From contig CAZZFA010000079.1 of NCBI GenBank assembly GCA_964653435.1, positions 1 to 27,527 of the forward strand: a stretch of 27,527 nucleotides of DNA. Reading direction: 5' to 3'. The DNA is from CAZMVY01 sp964653435 (GTDB lineage Bacteria; Planctomycetota; Phycisphaerae; UBA1845; PWPN01). Shown here one piece after another: positions 1 through 6,256 of this stretch. Position numbers and translations under genes: made by a program. How positions within the stretch are numbered: position 1 is the first letter of the stretch; every line of letters starts with the position of its first letter. The notes beneath the pieces were generated by a model. That model did not search any database, had not been told where the DNA came from, and saw only the letters and a list, made by a program, of their open reading frames with translations.

Positions 1-14
1 CGTAGCGTGCGTCG

Positions 15-140
15 CGTCATTCTGAGGCCCCCTCGGGGGCCGAAGAATCCGGCGTTCGATTTGCGCAGATCCTTGCACGCACAAAGCCCCCGCAAAGCTC
101 CGGCCGGATTCTTCGGTCGCTCCGCTCCCTCAGAATGACG
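15..140. repeat. Long inverted repeat with CGTCATTCTGAGG ends
   Basis: The left arm (15-53) and right arm (103-140) are inverted copies. Both arms share the outer 13 bases CGTCATTCTGAGG and the inner 14 bases CCGAAGAATCCGGC exactly, while the middle 11-12 bases differ. The left middle is self-complementary (CCCC-CTCG-GGGG). The roughly 49-base spacer holds no gene. Similar CATTCTGAG...GAAGAATC elements occur, from memory, as dispersed palindromes in many bacterial genomes, so this is probably a non-coding mobile palindromic repeat. It could also act as a terminator for a gene to the left. Confidence 0.75.
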
Positions 141-216
141 TACCGCCCCTGGCCCGGAATGCGGCGCCGGCCGACAAGAATCCAGGCGATAACAGTATAG
201 GGGCAAGTGAGAGTGG

Positions 217-236
217 CCCAGCGATTCATCGCTGGG
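217..236. repeat. Perfect 8-bp stem hairpin, TTCA loop
   Basis: The sequence CCCAGCGA-TTCA-TCGCTGGG forms a perfect 8-bp stem with a four-base loop. It lies in non-coding DNA about 200 bases before kdsA and has no T-tract after it. It resembles REP-type palindromes (GGCGATTCATCGCC-like), so a dispersed repeat is more likely than a terminator. Confidence 0.5.
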
Positions 237-437
237 AATGCGGCGGCGGCGTCAGGCGAGTCCCGCAGGGACGACTGAGCCATGCGCACGAATCTCAATC
301 CTCCCTCCCGGACCCGGCGACATGGCGATCCCCTCCATCCGGCGACAAACCGTGGGCTATTGTCGAATGTCTCTCCGGGACAAGACGTTGCCGCAGACTG
401 GAATCGCGCTGGCAGTCTCCGGTAGGATGTCAGCGCC

Positions 438-1271
438 ATGGTCATGAACACTCGCGCCGTCACCCTCGGCGAGGCGGGCATCCGGATCGGCGGCGGGGCT
501 TCGCTCGCGCTGATTGCCGGGCCCTGCGTCATTGAATCGCTCGAGCATTGCCTGCGCGTCGGCGAGGCCGCGCGCCGGGTGTGCGAAGCGCTCGGTATGC
601 CGTTCATCTTCAAGGCCAGTTTCGACAAGGCCAACCGCTCCAGTATCGAGAGCTTTCGCGGACCGGGGCTGGAGGAGGGCCTGAGGATTCTCGCCGGGGT
701 GCGGTCGCGTCTGGGCGTGCCGGTGCTCTCCGACATCCACGAACCATCGCAGGCGGCGGCGGCCGGTGTGGTACTGGACGTGATCCAGATCCCGGCGTTT
801 CTGTGCAGGCAGACGGACCTCCTCGTCGCGGCGGCCCGGACCGGCAAGCCCGTCAACATCAAGAAAGGTCAGTTCGTCGCGCCGGAGCAGATGCGCCTGG
901 CCGTCGACAAGGTGCGCCAGGCGGGCAACCCGCAGGTGATGGTCACCGAGCGGGGCACGTTCTTCGGGTACGGGCGGCTCGTCAACGACTTCACGGGGTT
1001 GACGCTCATGCGGCAGTTTGCGCCGGTCGTCTTCGACGCGACGCACAGTTGTCAGCTTCCCGGCGGCGGCGGAACCGTGACGGGCGGACAGCGCGAGATG
1101 GTCCCCGTGCTGGCGCGGGCGGCGGCGGCCGTCGGCGTCGATGCGCTCTTCATGGAAGTGCACGACCGGCCCGATCAGGCGAAAAGCGACGCGGCGACCG
1201 TCTGGCCGGTGGACCGGCTCCGCGGCGTACTCGAGGCCTGCCTCAAGGCGGCCCAGGCCGCGCGGCCGTAG
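438..1271 (+). CDS. kdsA: 3-deoxy-8-phosphooctulonate synthase (Kdo-8-P synthase)
   Basis: This 277-residue enzyme condenses phosphoenolpyruvate with D-arabinose 5-phosphate to make Kdo-8-phosphate, the committed cytoplasmic step to the Kdo of lipopolysaccharide. The family signature is plain: FKASFDKANRSS, RGPGLEEG, a DIHEPSQ segment, IPAFLCRQTDLL, NIKKGQF, and FDATHS followed by a glycine-rich loop. Residue 30 in GPCVIES is Cys. In this family Cys marks the metal-dependent class, while the E. coli type has Asn there, so a metal-dependent enzyme is inferred. Length is normal. The ATG at 438 is used; an in-frame ATG at 444 is an alternative. A TAGGAT box 9 bases upstream suggests a very short leader. 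The gene implies an LPS-bearing outer membrane. The LON-domain gene follows after 61 bases and may be co-transcribed. Confidence 0.95.
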   Translation: MVMNTRAVTLGEAGIRIGGGASLALIAGPCVIESLEHCLRVGEAARRVCEALGMPFIFKASFDKANRSSIESFRGPGLEEGLRILAGVRSRLGVPVLSDIHEPSQAAAAGVVLDVIQIPAFLCRQTDLLVAAARTGKPVNIKKGQFVAPEQMRLAVDKVRQAGNPQVMVTERGTFFGYGRLVNDFTGLTLMRQFAPVVFDATHSCQLPGGGGTVTGGQREMVPVLARAAAAVGVDALFMEVHDRPDQAKSDAATVWPVDRLRGVLEACLKAAQAARP

Positions 1272-1318
1272 ATTATCGACCGGGCCGGGGTCCTGCGCCG
1301 TTGCGCATTCGGCGCGGA

Positions 1319-1324
1319 TATAAT
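1319..1324 (+). promoter_or_regulatory. TATAAT -10-like box just before the LON-domain gene
   Basis: A perfect TATAAT ends 8 bases before the ATG at 1333. No convincing -35 sits 17 bases upstream; the nearest candidate, TTGCGC at 1301, is too close. If functional it would give a leaderless or nearly leaderless transcript. No clear SD is present before this ATG, which fits. Confidence 0.4.
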
Positions 1325-1332
1325 TGAATGCA

Positions 1333-2034
1333 ATGACCATCGACCCGACGGATGTGGCTTTTGACCGGCCGGTGCCGCTGTTCCCGCTGCCGAACGTGGT
1401 TCTGTTTCCAGGGACGACGCAGTCGCTCCAGGTTTTCGAGCCGCGTTACCGGGAGATGGTCGCCGACACACTCGGCCAGGCGGGGCTGATCGCGATGGCC
1501 CTGCTGGAAGACGACTCCATCGAGCAGTATCACACGAATCACGCGGCGATTCATCCGATCGTGTGTGTCGGACACATTCGAGAGCACGTCCAACTGCCCG
1601 ACGGCCGGTACTTCCTGAATCTGGAGGGCATCTGCCGTGCGAGGGTTCTCAGCGAGGACCGCGAAGGCCCGTACCGGCTCGCCCTGCTGGAGCAGTTGCC
1701 CGAGACCGGCGGCACGGTGGACCCGGACGGCGCGATTGCGCTGCGCCGGGCGCTCGAGGAGGTGCTGCAGGCCCCTTCGTTCGACCTGCTCGATGGCATG
1801 GACACCCTGCGGTCGCTGCTGCGTCCGGATGTGCCGATCGGCCGCGCCATCGACGTGCTCGCGTTCAAGCTCGTTCCCGCCGACGAGGTCGAGACGAAAC
1901 AGCGCATCCTCGAGGAGTTGGACGTCGTCCGCCGGGGCAGAATCCTGCTGGAGGAGATCCGTTCCGTCCGCCGCATCCTCGACATGCGCGAGAACCGGCG
2001 CAAGCACTGGCCGTGGGAGGAGGGAGGGAACTGA
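1333..2034 (+). CDS. LON peptidase substrate-binding domain protein (no protease domain)
   Basis: This 233-residue protein is a stand-alone version of the N-terminal (LAN/PUA-like) domain of Lon protease. It opens with VPLFPLPNVVLFPGTTQSL and continues with FEPRYREMVADTL, which match the conserved start of that domain. Later come ICVGHIREHVQLPDGRYFLNL-like beta strands and GICRARVLSE, followed by a helical C-terminal part. There is no AAA+ module and no Ser-Lys protease dyad. Such proteins are common, and their role is poorly defined. Substrate or adaptor binding in proteolysis is the usual suggestion. I start at the ATG at 1333; a TTG nine bases upstream is in frame but less likely. It follows kdsA by 61 bases on the same strand and converges on the dockerin-type gene. 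Confidence 0.85.
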   Translation: MTIDPTDVAFDRPVPLFPLPNVVLFPGTTQSLQVFEPRYREMVADTLGQAGLIAMALLEDDSIEQYHTNHAAIHPIVCVGHIREHVQLPDGRYFLNLEGICRARVLSEDREGPYRLALLEQLPETGGTVDPDGAIALRRALEEVLQAPSFDLLDGMDTLRSLLRPDVPIGRAIDVLAFKLVPADEVETKQRILEELDVVRRGRILLEEIRSVRRILDMRENRRKHWPWEEGGN

Positions 2035-2139
2035 GCGGGGGCGAACCGGCCGACTGCGGCAGTACCTTTTTCCATCAGGTTCTCGAATTGCCCGGTTTCA
2101 GTCCCTCGTCGCCGGCATTCGGCGTGTTGCCGGTCCCTC

Positions 2140-2661
2140 TTACATGCACTTCGGCGGGCGGTTAGGCCCGTTGAAACAATCCTGGAACTCCAGGAAGTCC
2201 CCGAGGTCCACGTCTCCGTCGTCGTTCCCGTCGAGGCAGACGCAGATTTGCGGATTGGACGCCGGGGCGCGCCACGGCCGGTTGGGGCCGTTGAAACAGT
2301 CCTGGAACGTGAGAAAGTCCGCGAGGTCCACGTCCCCGTCGGCGTCGGTGTCCCAGGTGGGCGCGCTGCAGGCAATTTTGGCGAACCAGAAGCCGCCGGA
2401 CAACTCAAATCCGCCGCCGGTCATGACGGTCGTGCCGGCATCGGGCTGGCCGATTGTGCCGCCGAGTTCGAAGCCGCCGCCGGTGCTGAACATGGCGCCC
2501 CCGCCGTCGATCGTGTTCCACGTCAGGTCAAAGCCGCCGCCGACCTGTCCGAAGGCGCCCGGCGCCACGCAGAAGGTGACCGCCAGGGTCACCACTGTGT
2601 TTCTCGAAATCCTCCGCATGATCGAAACTACTTCTTGGTTTCCCAATCTGTAATGCTTCAT
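2140..2661 (-). CDS. Secreted protein with two C-terminal dockerin-like repeats
   Basis: This 173-residue protein has an N-terminal signal (hydrophobic stretch TVVTLAVTFCVAPGAFG). A glycine-rich middle follows, with repeated GGGFEL units and a GTIGQPDAG motif. The C-terminus has two dockerin-like calcium-binding repeats, DTDADGDVDLADFLTFQ and DGNDDGDVDLGDFLEFQ, each followed by DCFNGPNRP. Paired dockerin repeats bind Ca2+ and classically dock into cohesins; in planctomycete-like proteins the tail often ends an exported protein. I chose the ATG at 2661 because GGAG lies 8 bases before it. An internal ATG at 2619 would give a shorter signal peptide but has a weak SD. It is the last gene of a leftward row of secreted proteins, 63 bases beyond the stop of the next one. 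Function is unknown. Surface attachment or complex assembly is an inference. Confidence 0.8.
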   Translation of the reverse strand: MKHYRLGNQEVVSIMRRISRNTVVTLAVTFCVAPGAFGQVGGGFDLTWNTIDGGGAMFSTGGGFELGGTIGQPDAGTTVMTGGGFELSGGFWFAKIACSAPTWDTDADGDVDLADFLTFQDCFNGPNRPWRAPASNPQICVCLDGNDDGDVDLGDFLEFQDCFNGPNRPPKCM

Positions 2662-2720
2662 TTCCAGATCTCCATTCACTGAACCATCCATCCTCAAATC
2701 ATCGAGACGGCACACACCGT
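2661..2720 (-). repeat. Leader repeat, copy 1 (upstream of dockerin-type gene)
   Basis: This stretch aligns without gaps to 4004-4063. The best-preserved part (2693-2714 against 4036-4057) matches in 21 of 22 positions, and the TTTCCA block at the other end is also shared at the same spacing. Both copies lie between two genes of the secreted-protein row. This copy includes a small hairpin, GACGG-CACACA-CCGTC, at 2706-2721. Confidence 0.6.
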
Positions 2721-2724
2721 CACA

Positions 2725-3942
2725 TCAGCGGCTGCTTATGGCAGTGAAACTCACGTTGCAGTCGTAGAGGGTTGCCGTGGAACCCCAAAAGACCTTCAGG
2801 TCAACGGAAGTAGAGCTGAGATCGGAGATCATCACGACGTACGGGCCGTGGCTCTGTCCCGGTGTCGGAAAGGCGTTCGCTGTGACTGTCGGCCAGTCGG
2901 TGAATGGTTCGGAAAAAGTGATCCGGTACGTCCCGGTTGCGACGCGCGAGGCGCCGCACCCGCTGCCATAAATCAGTCCGCCGGCTGCACTCGCAAGACC
3001 CCGCACGATGCGGAGCCGCTCGCTGGCCGCCACTGCCTGGTACTGCCCGCTGTCGCCGAGTTTGACGTCGCCGCGGACGTCCAGCTTGGATTGCGGCGTA
3101 GTGGTGCCGATGCCGACGCGGCCACTGGGGTTATCGAGGGTCATCAATGCGACGTTTCCGGGAATACGCCCGAGATAGGTCCTGCCGGCATTGGACGACG
3201 GGAAGAGGAAGCTGTCCCCTACGGCGCTATACGCAACGTAGTCGTCTGCCCGGGTGACATAGCCCATAATGAGTTCGGCGTTGGCGGCGCCCGTGCCCGC
3301 GGCAAAGATTGGCGAGCGTCCGCTCGTCCGGGTAATTGCCAGATTCGATCCGCTGTCAACGTGCAGCCGGCCGAATGGGGCCGTCGTACCGATGCCGACG
3401 TTGCCGGCGTTGGTATTGAAGATGTTGTTCCCGCTCACCGCCCACGGACCGCTGCCGCCCGGGCCGGTGAGCGCGTACAGCGCGTAGGGCACGGGTGTCA
3501 TCGGCTGGCGCGGGCTGAGCGTGGTGTAGCTGCCGCCGCCGGCGGGGCTGCGGACGGCGATCTGGAGCCGGCGGGCGTCGCCGGTGAAGGCGGTTGCGCC
3601 AAACTCGTTGCCACCGTTAAGCTGCACGGTGAACAGGCCACCCGTCACCGTGACGGTGTTCACCGCCTGCGTGGCTCCGATCTGCGTGCCGCCCGTCGGC
3701 GGGCTGCCGGTCCCGGCGGCATCCCACAGGCTGAACTGGAAGTCAGCCGTGGCGTTCAGCGGCGCCCCGGCCGACTTGAGCCGGCCCTGGTACGTGAATG
3801 CCTGGCCGAGGGCTGCGGCGGCGTTCGGACCAGCGCCAGCCTCCTGCACGCCGCTGCCGAGCAGGCCGGTTCCGACCAAGCCGGCCCCCAGCAGGCCGCC
3901 CACAGCAACCAACCACAAACGTCCTGCGTTTTGCGTTTTCAT
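2725..3942 (-). CDS. Secreted fibre-like protein, short paralogue
   Basis: This 405-residue exported protein begins with a signal-like hydrophobic region. The AFTYQGRLKSAG module of about 110 residues follows, ending LSPRQPMTPVPYALYA. Next come two VGIGTT-P motifs (VGIGTTAPFGRLHV and VGIGTTTPQSKLDVRGDVKLG), typical of tail-fibre-like or intramolecular-chaperone-associated proteins. The C-terminal segment contains YRITFSEPFTDWPTV and ends in a beta-rich VSFTAISS. It lacks the GVYG-rich stalk and the FRIDHPLDP end module of its two larger neighbours, while its N-module is nearly identical to that of the gene starting at 8340. I start at ATG 3942, which has GGAG 7 bases upstream; a GTG at 3948 is also in frame. 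Function is unknown. A surface filament or adhesin is an inference. Confidence 0.75.
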   Translation of the reverse strand: MKTQNAGRLWLVAVGGLLGAGLVGTGLLGSGVQEAGAGPNAAAALGQAFTYQGRLKSAGAPLNATADFQFSLWDAAGTGSPPTGGTQIGATQAVNTVTVTGGLFTVQLNGGNEFGATAFTGDARRLQIAVRSPAGGGSYTTLSPRQPMTPVPYALYALTGPGGSGPWAVSGNNIFNTNAGNVGIGTTAPFGRLHVDSGSNLAITRTSGRSPIFAAGTGAANAELIMGYVTRADDYVAYSAVGDSFLFPSSNAGRTYLGRIPGNVALMTLDNPSGRVGIGTTTPQSKLDVRGDVKLGDSGQYQAVAASERLRIVRGLASAAGGLIYGSGCGASRVATGTYRITFSEPFTDWPTVTANAFPTPGQSHGPYVVMISDLSSTSVDLKVFWGSTATLYDCNVSFTAISSR

Positions 3943-3986
3943 GTGCACTCTCCTTTTCGCGTCCTTCGTGTGTCTCGCAGTTTCAT
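3939..3986 (-). CDS. Possible 15-residue leader peptide overlapping the next start
   Basis: A short frame MKLRDTRRTRKGECT starts at ATG 3986, has AGGA 4 bases upstream, and ends in a TGA that overlaps the ATG of the secreted protein gene at 3942 (ATGA overlap). This is the same stop/start arrangement used by the two larger genes upstream. It may couple translation. It is short and arginine-rich and could easily be chance. Confidence 0.25.
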   Translation of the reverse strand: MKLRDTRRTRKGECT

Positions 3987-4003
3987 GGGATCCTGTTCCC
4001 TGA

Positions 4004-4063
4004 TTTCCAAATCCCGAATTGCTGCGTCGTTCACGCTCAAATCATCAAGACGGCACAATCGTC
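4004..4063 (-). repeat. Leader repeat, copy 2 (upstream of short fibre-like gene)
   Basis: This gap-free partner of 2661-2720 has its conserved core at 4036-4057. It lies in the 139-base gap between the stop of the 724-residue gene and the start of the 405-residue gene. A shorter hairpin, GACG...CGTC, sits at the same place as in copy 1. In this copy the position of the copy-1 ATG reads ATC, so the start codon used here lies further downstream. Confidence 0.55.
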
Positions 4064-4081
4064 CCGATGCGCTCCTGCTAT

Positions 4082-6256
4082 CTACCTTTGGGGTCGGACT
4101 TGCCCTCCGGCCGTCGCAGGCCCGTTGTTGGGAACGGGCGGCGATTCGGCGCCGGGCGTGTTGGCCGACGGCGGTGCAACCCTGCCTTTGGCGTGGAATC
4201 CGATACCCATTTCTCGGGGCATGCCGTATCCCTCCGGGAAGACATACTTACCACGGTCACGCTCGGGCTTTTCCTCCTCGACGACGATCCGGTGTGCGTC
4301 GGCCCAGGCGTCGTGGCGGATGCCGGTGATCTGCCAGGAGACCTCAACGTTCGGCTTGCTCGTGCGGATGGTGAATCGCAGGTCGTGTAACTTCTTAACC
4401 ACCTTGGCCTGCACGAACTCATCCGTGTCCGCGTCGTCCAGGACCGTGAGTTGATAGCGGAAGTCGCGGTTGAGGGCCTCGAACCAGTCGGGCAGGGTGA
4501 TGGTGGCATAGCCCCGGGCGTCCGTCGTCACCACGCCGTCGTAAACATTCTTCATGTCGGGGCTCTCGACGAACGAGTGTGACAGATACTTCTTCTCGGG
4601 GTCGAGCGGATGGTCGATCTTGAACCCGCCCCCGGCCTTCTCCAGCGCGCCGCCGACCCAGACCTTTCCGTAGAATTGGCCCGCATAGCCGCTGTAGTTG
4701 ATGAGGCCGTTTGATCCGACTGACTCCGCCTTAATCGCGATCGCGCCTCGATCGGTCACCGCTCGCGCCAGGACGCCGACCGCGTTCGGCAGGTTCCCAA
4801 CTTCGCCCAGTACGCCAATCGGTGTACTGATGTTGGTGTCGGACACGGCGGTGCCGTATACACCGGTGATACCGCCGATTCCCTTCACGCCGGTTCCGAG
4901 TCCGTCGGGGCCGATGTGCGCTTCGCCGAGCACCCCAACGGTGGCGCTCCCGTCTTCCGTCACCACGCCGTGGATCGCCGTCCCGCGGCTCAGCCCCTTC
5001 ACTCCGGTCCCAGCCGGCGCGTCCGATTGACCATATACGCCGATCCCGCCCGGAAGCCCCGTGCTCGTGGCAAAGCCCTGCACGCCCGCGCTCGGTGATA
5101 CGCCTTTGATCCCGATTCCTAGCGAAGTCGTCGACTCGCCGATGACGCCGATGCTGGCGGCTCCGCCGGCGGACGACTCGCCCCGCACACCGACGTTGCC
5201 CGTGCCGGCGACGCCCAGCACCCCGATGCCGCCGATGCCGGCGCGATTGCTCGTGCCCTTTACACCGGTGTCGCCGAGCCCATTGACGCCAATCCCTGCC
5301 GAATTGCCGAAGACGCCATAGCCGCCCGCTCCCGCGCTGCCGTATACGCCGCTACCGGCGGCGAAGTGAATGCCCCACACACCCGCGCCGCGGAACGTCG
5401 TGCTGTCGGTCACGCCGACGACGCCGGCCGACAAATCTCCTGGCGTGGCGTTCTGGACACGGCCGACGATTCCTGCGGCGAAGTTGTCGGCGGAGCTGAC
5501 GAAACCCTCGATGGCGGGGGCGATGCCGGTGGCGGAGGTGTTTCGGGCTCGGACGGCGGTGAAACCGGGATCGACGACCTCGAGCCGGGTCGCCGGCGTC
5601 GTCGTTCCTATGCCGACGTCGCCATTGGCATCGATGCGCATGCGCTCGACGTATCCGGCGCCGCGGCTCGTCTCCGTGCCGAAACGCATGGCGCGCGCCG
5701 CGTCCCAGATCAGCGAGTGAGCGTTTGCGGAGGTGACATGCAGGTACGCATACGCGCCGGCGTCCGAGGCACCCAGCGCCGGCTTGCCGTAGTACGACGG
5801 GGTGCTTACCTCGAGGGACATTCCCGGCGTGAGCGTACCCATTCCCACACGGTAAGCGTCGTCCACGAAAATGCCGCGGGTCTGGAGCGCGTAAGGCGCG
5901 GCGGTGAGTTCCTGGCGCGGCGTCAGCGGCGTGCCGTTGACGGCGATCTCCAGCCATCGTCGCTCGCCATTGAGGGCGTTGGCGCCGAACTCGCCGGCGG
6001 CGTTGAGCTGGACGGTGAAGAGGCCGCCGGTGACGGCCACGCCGTTGAGGGTCTGCGTACCGAGCAGGTTGCCGGCGCTACTGGCATCATAGAGCTTAAA
6101 GACCAGGTTGGCCGAGCCGTTGAACGGCTGACCGGCGCTCTTGAGCCGGCCCTGGTACGTGAACGCCGTGCCGAGCGGCGTCGCGGCCGGGGCGGCGGCT
6201 GACCCTATCCAGACAGCGATGACGAAACCCACCTGACATGTGCGTGATACGTTCAT
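4082..6256 (-). CDS. Large secreted beta-helix-like fibre protein, paralogue B
   Basis: This 724-residue exported protein has a signal peptide of about 24 residues (GFVIAVWIGSAAAPAA) and then the AFTYQGRLKSAG module, which has diverged from its neighbours. Next come a VGIGTTTPATRLEV motif and a long stalk of glycine-rich short repeats of the GVYG, GVLG and GVKG kind, which suggests a beta-helix or trimeric fibre. The C-terminal module of about 170 residues begins FKIDHPLDPEKKYLSHSF and includes ESPDMKNVYDG, FRYQLTVLDD, VSWQITGIRHDAWA and GYGMPREMG, and is followed by a proline-rich tail. The ATG overlaps the TGA of the upstream gene (ATGA), with AGGAAA 6 bases before it, so the two are translationally coupled. 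Its C-module is almost the same at DNA level as that of the neighbour. Function is unknown; a cell-surface or sheath fibre is inferred. Confidence 0.8.
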   Translation of the reverse strand: MNVSRTCQVGFVIAVWIGSAAAPAATPLGTAFTYQGRLKSAGQPFNGSANLVFKLYDASSAGNLLGTQTLNGVAVTGGLFTVQLNAAGEFGANALNGERRWLEIAVNGTPLTPRQELTAAPYALQTRGIFVDDAYRVGMGTLTPGMSLEVSTPSYYGKPALGASDAGAYAYLHVTSANAHSLIWDAARAMRFGTETSRGAGYVERMRIDANGDVGIGTTTPATRLEVVDPGFTAVRARNTSATGIAPAIEGFVSSADNFAAGIVGRVQNATPGDLSAGVVGVTDSTTFRGAGVWGIHFAAGSGVYGSAGAGGYGVFGNSAGIGVNGLGDTGVKGTSNRAGIGGIGVLGVAGTGNVGVRGESSAGGAASIGVIGESTTSLGIGIKGVSPSAGVQGFATSTGLPGGIGVYGQSDAPAGTGVKGLSRGTAIHGVVTEDGSATVGVLGEAHIGPDGLGTGVKGIGGITGVYGTAVSDTNISTPIGVLGEVGNLPNAVGVLARAVTDRGAIAIKAESVGSNGLINYSGYAGQFYGKVWVGGALEKAGGGFKIDHPLDPEKKYLSHSFVESPDMKNVYDGVVTTDARGYATITLPDWFEALNRDFRYQLTVLDDADTDEFVQAKVVKKLHDLRFTIRTSKPNVEVSWQITGIRHDAWADAHRIVVEEEKPERDRGKYVFPEGYGMPREMGIGFHAKGRVAPPSANTPGAESPPVPNNGPATAGGQVRPQR
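4200..4640 (-). repeat. Duplicated C-module DNA, copy B
   Basis: The end of this gene aligns to 6311-6751 at a constant offset of 2111 bases. The first 71 bases (4200-4270 against 6311-6381) are identical, with scattered, mostly silent changes beyond. The unbroken run, including codon third positions, points to recent duplication or gene conversion. Confidence 0.85.

Larger units (their letters stand above)
1..437. other. Intergenic region upstream of kdsA
   Basis: I see no credible gene here. The open frames crossing it are arginine-rich and match no family I know. It holds a long inverted repeat (15-140) and a perfect hairpin (217-236), described separately. Just before kdsA there is a -10-like TAGGAT at 423-428, which would place transcription initiation only a few bases before the ATG at 438. 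Confidence 0.6.

Noticed and set aside
5366..6202. Long plus-strand open frames opposite the fibre genes
   Set aside because: They are antisense shadows of GC-rich repeats. The minus frames carry signal peptides, SD sites and recognisable modules.
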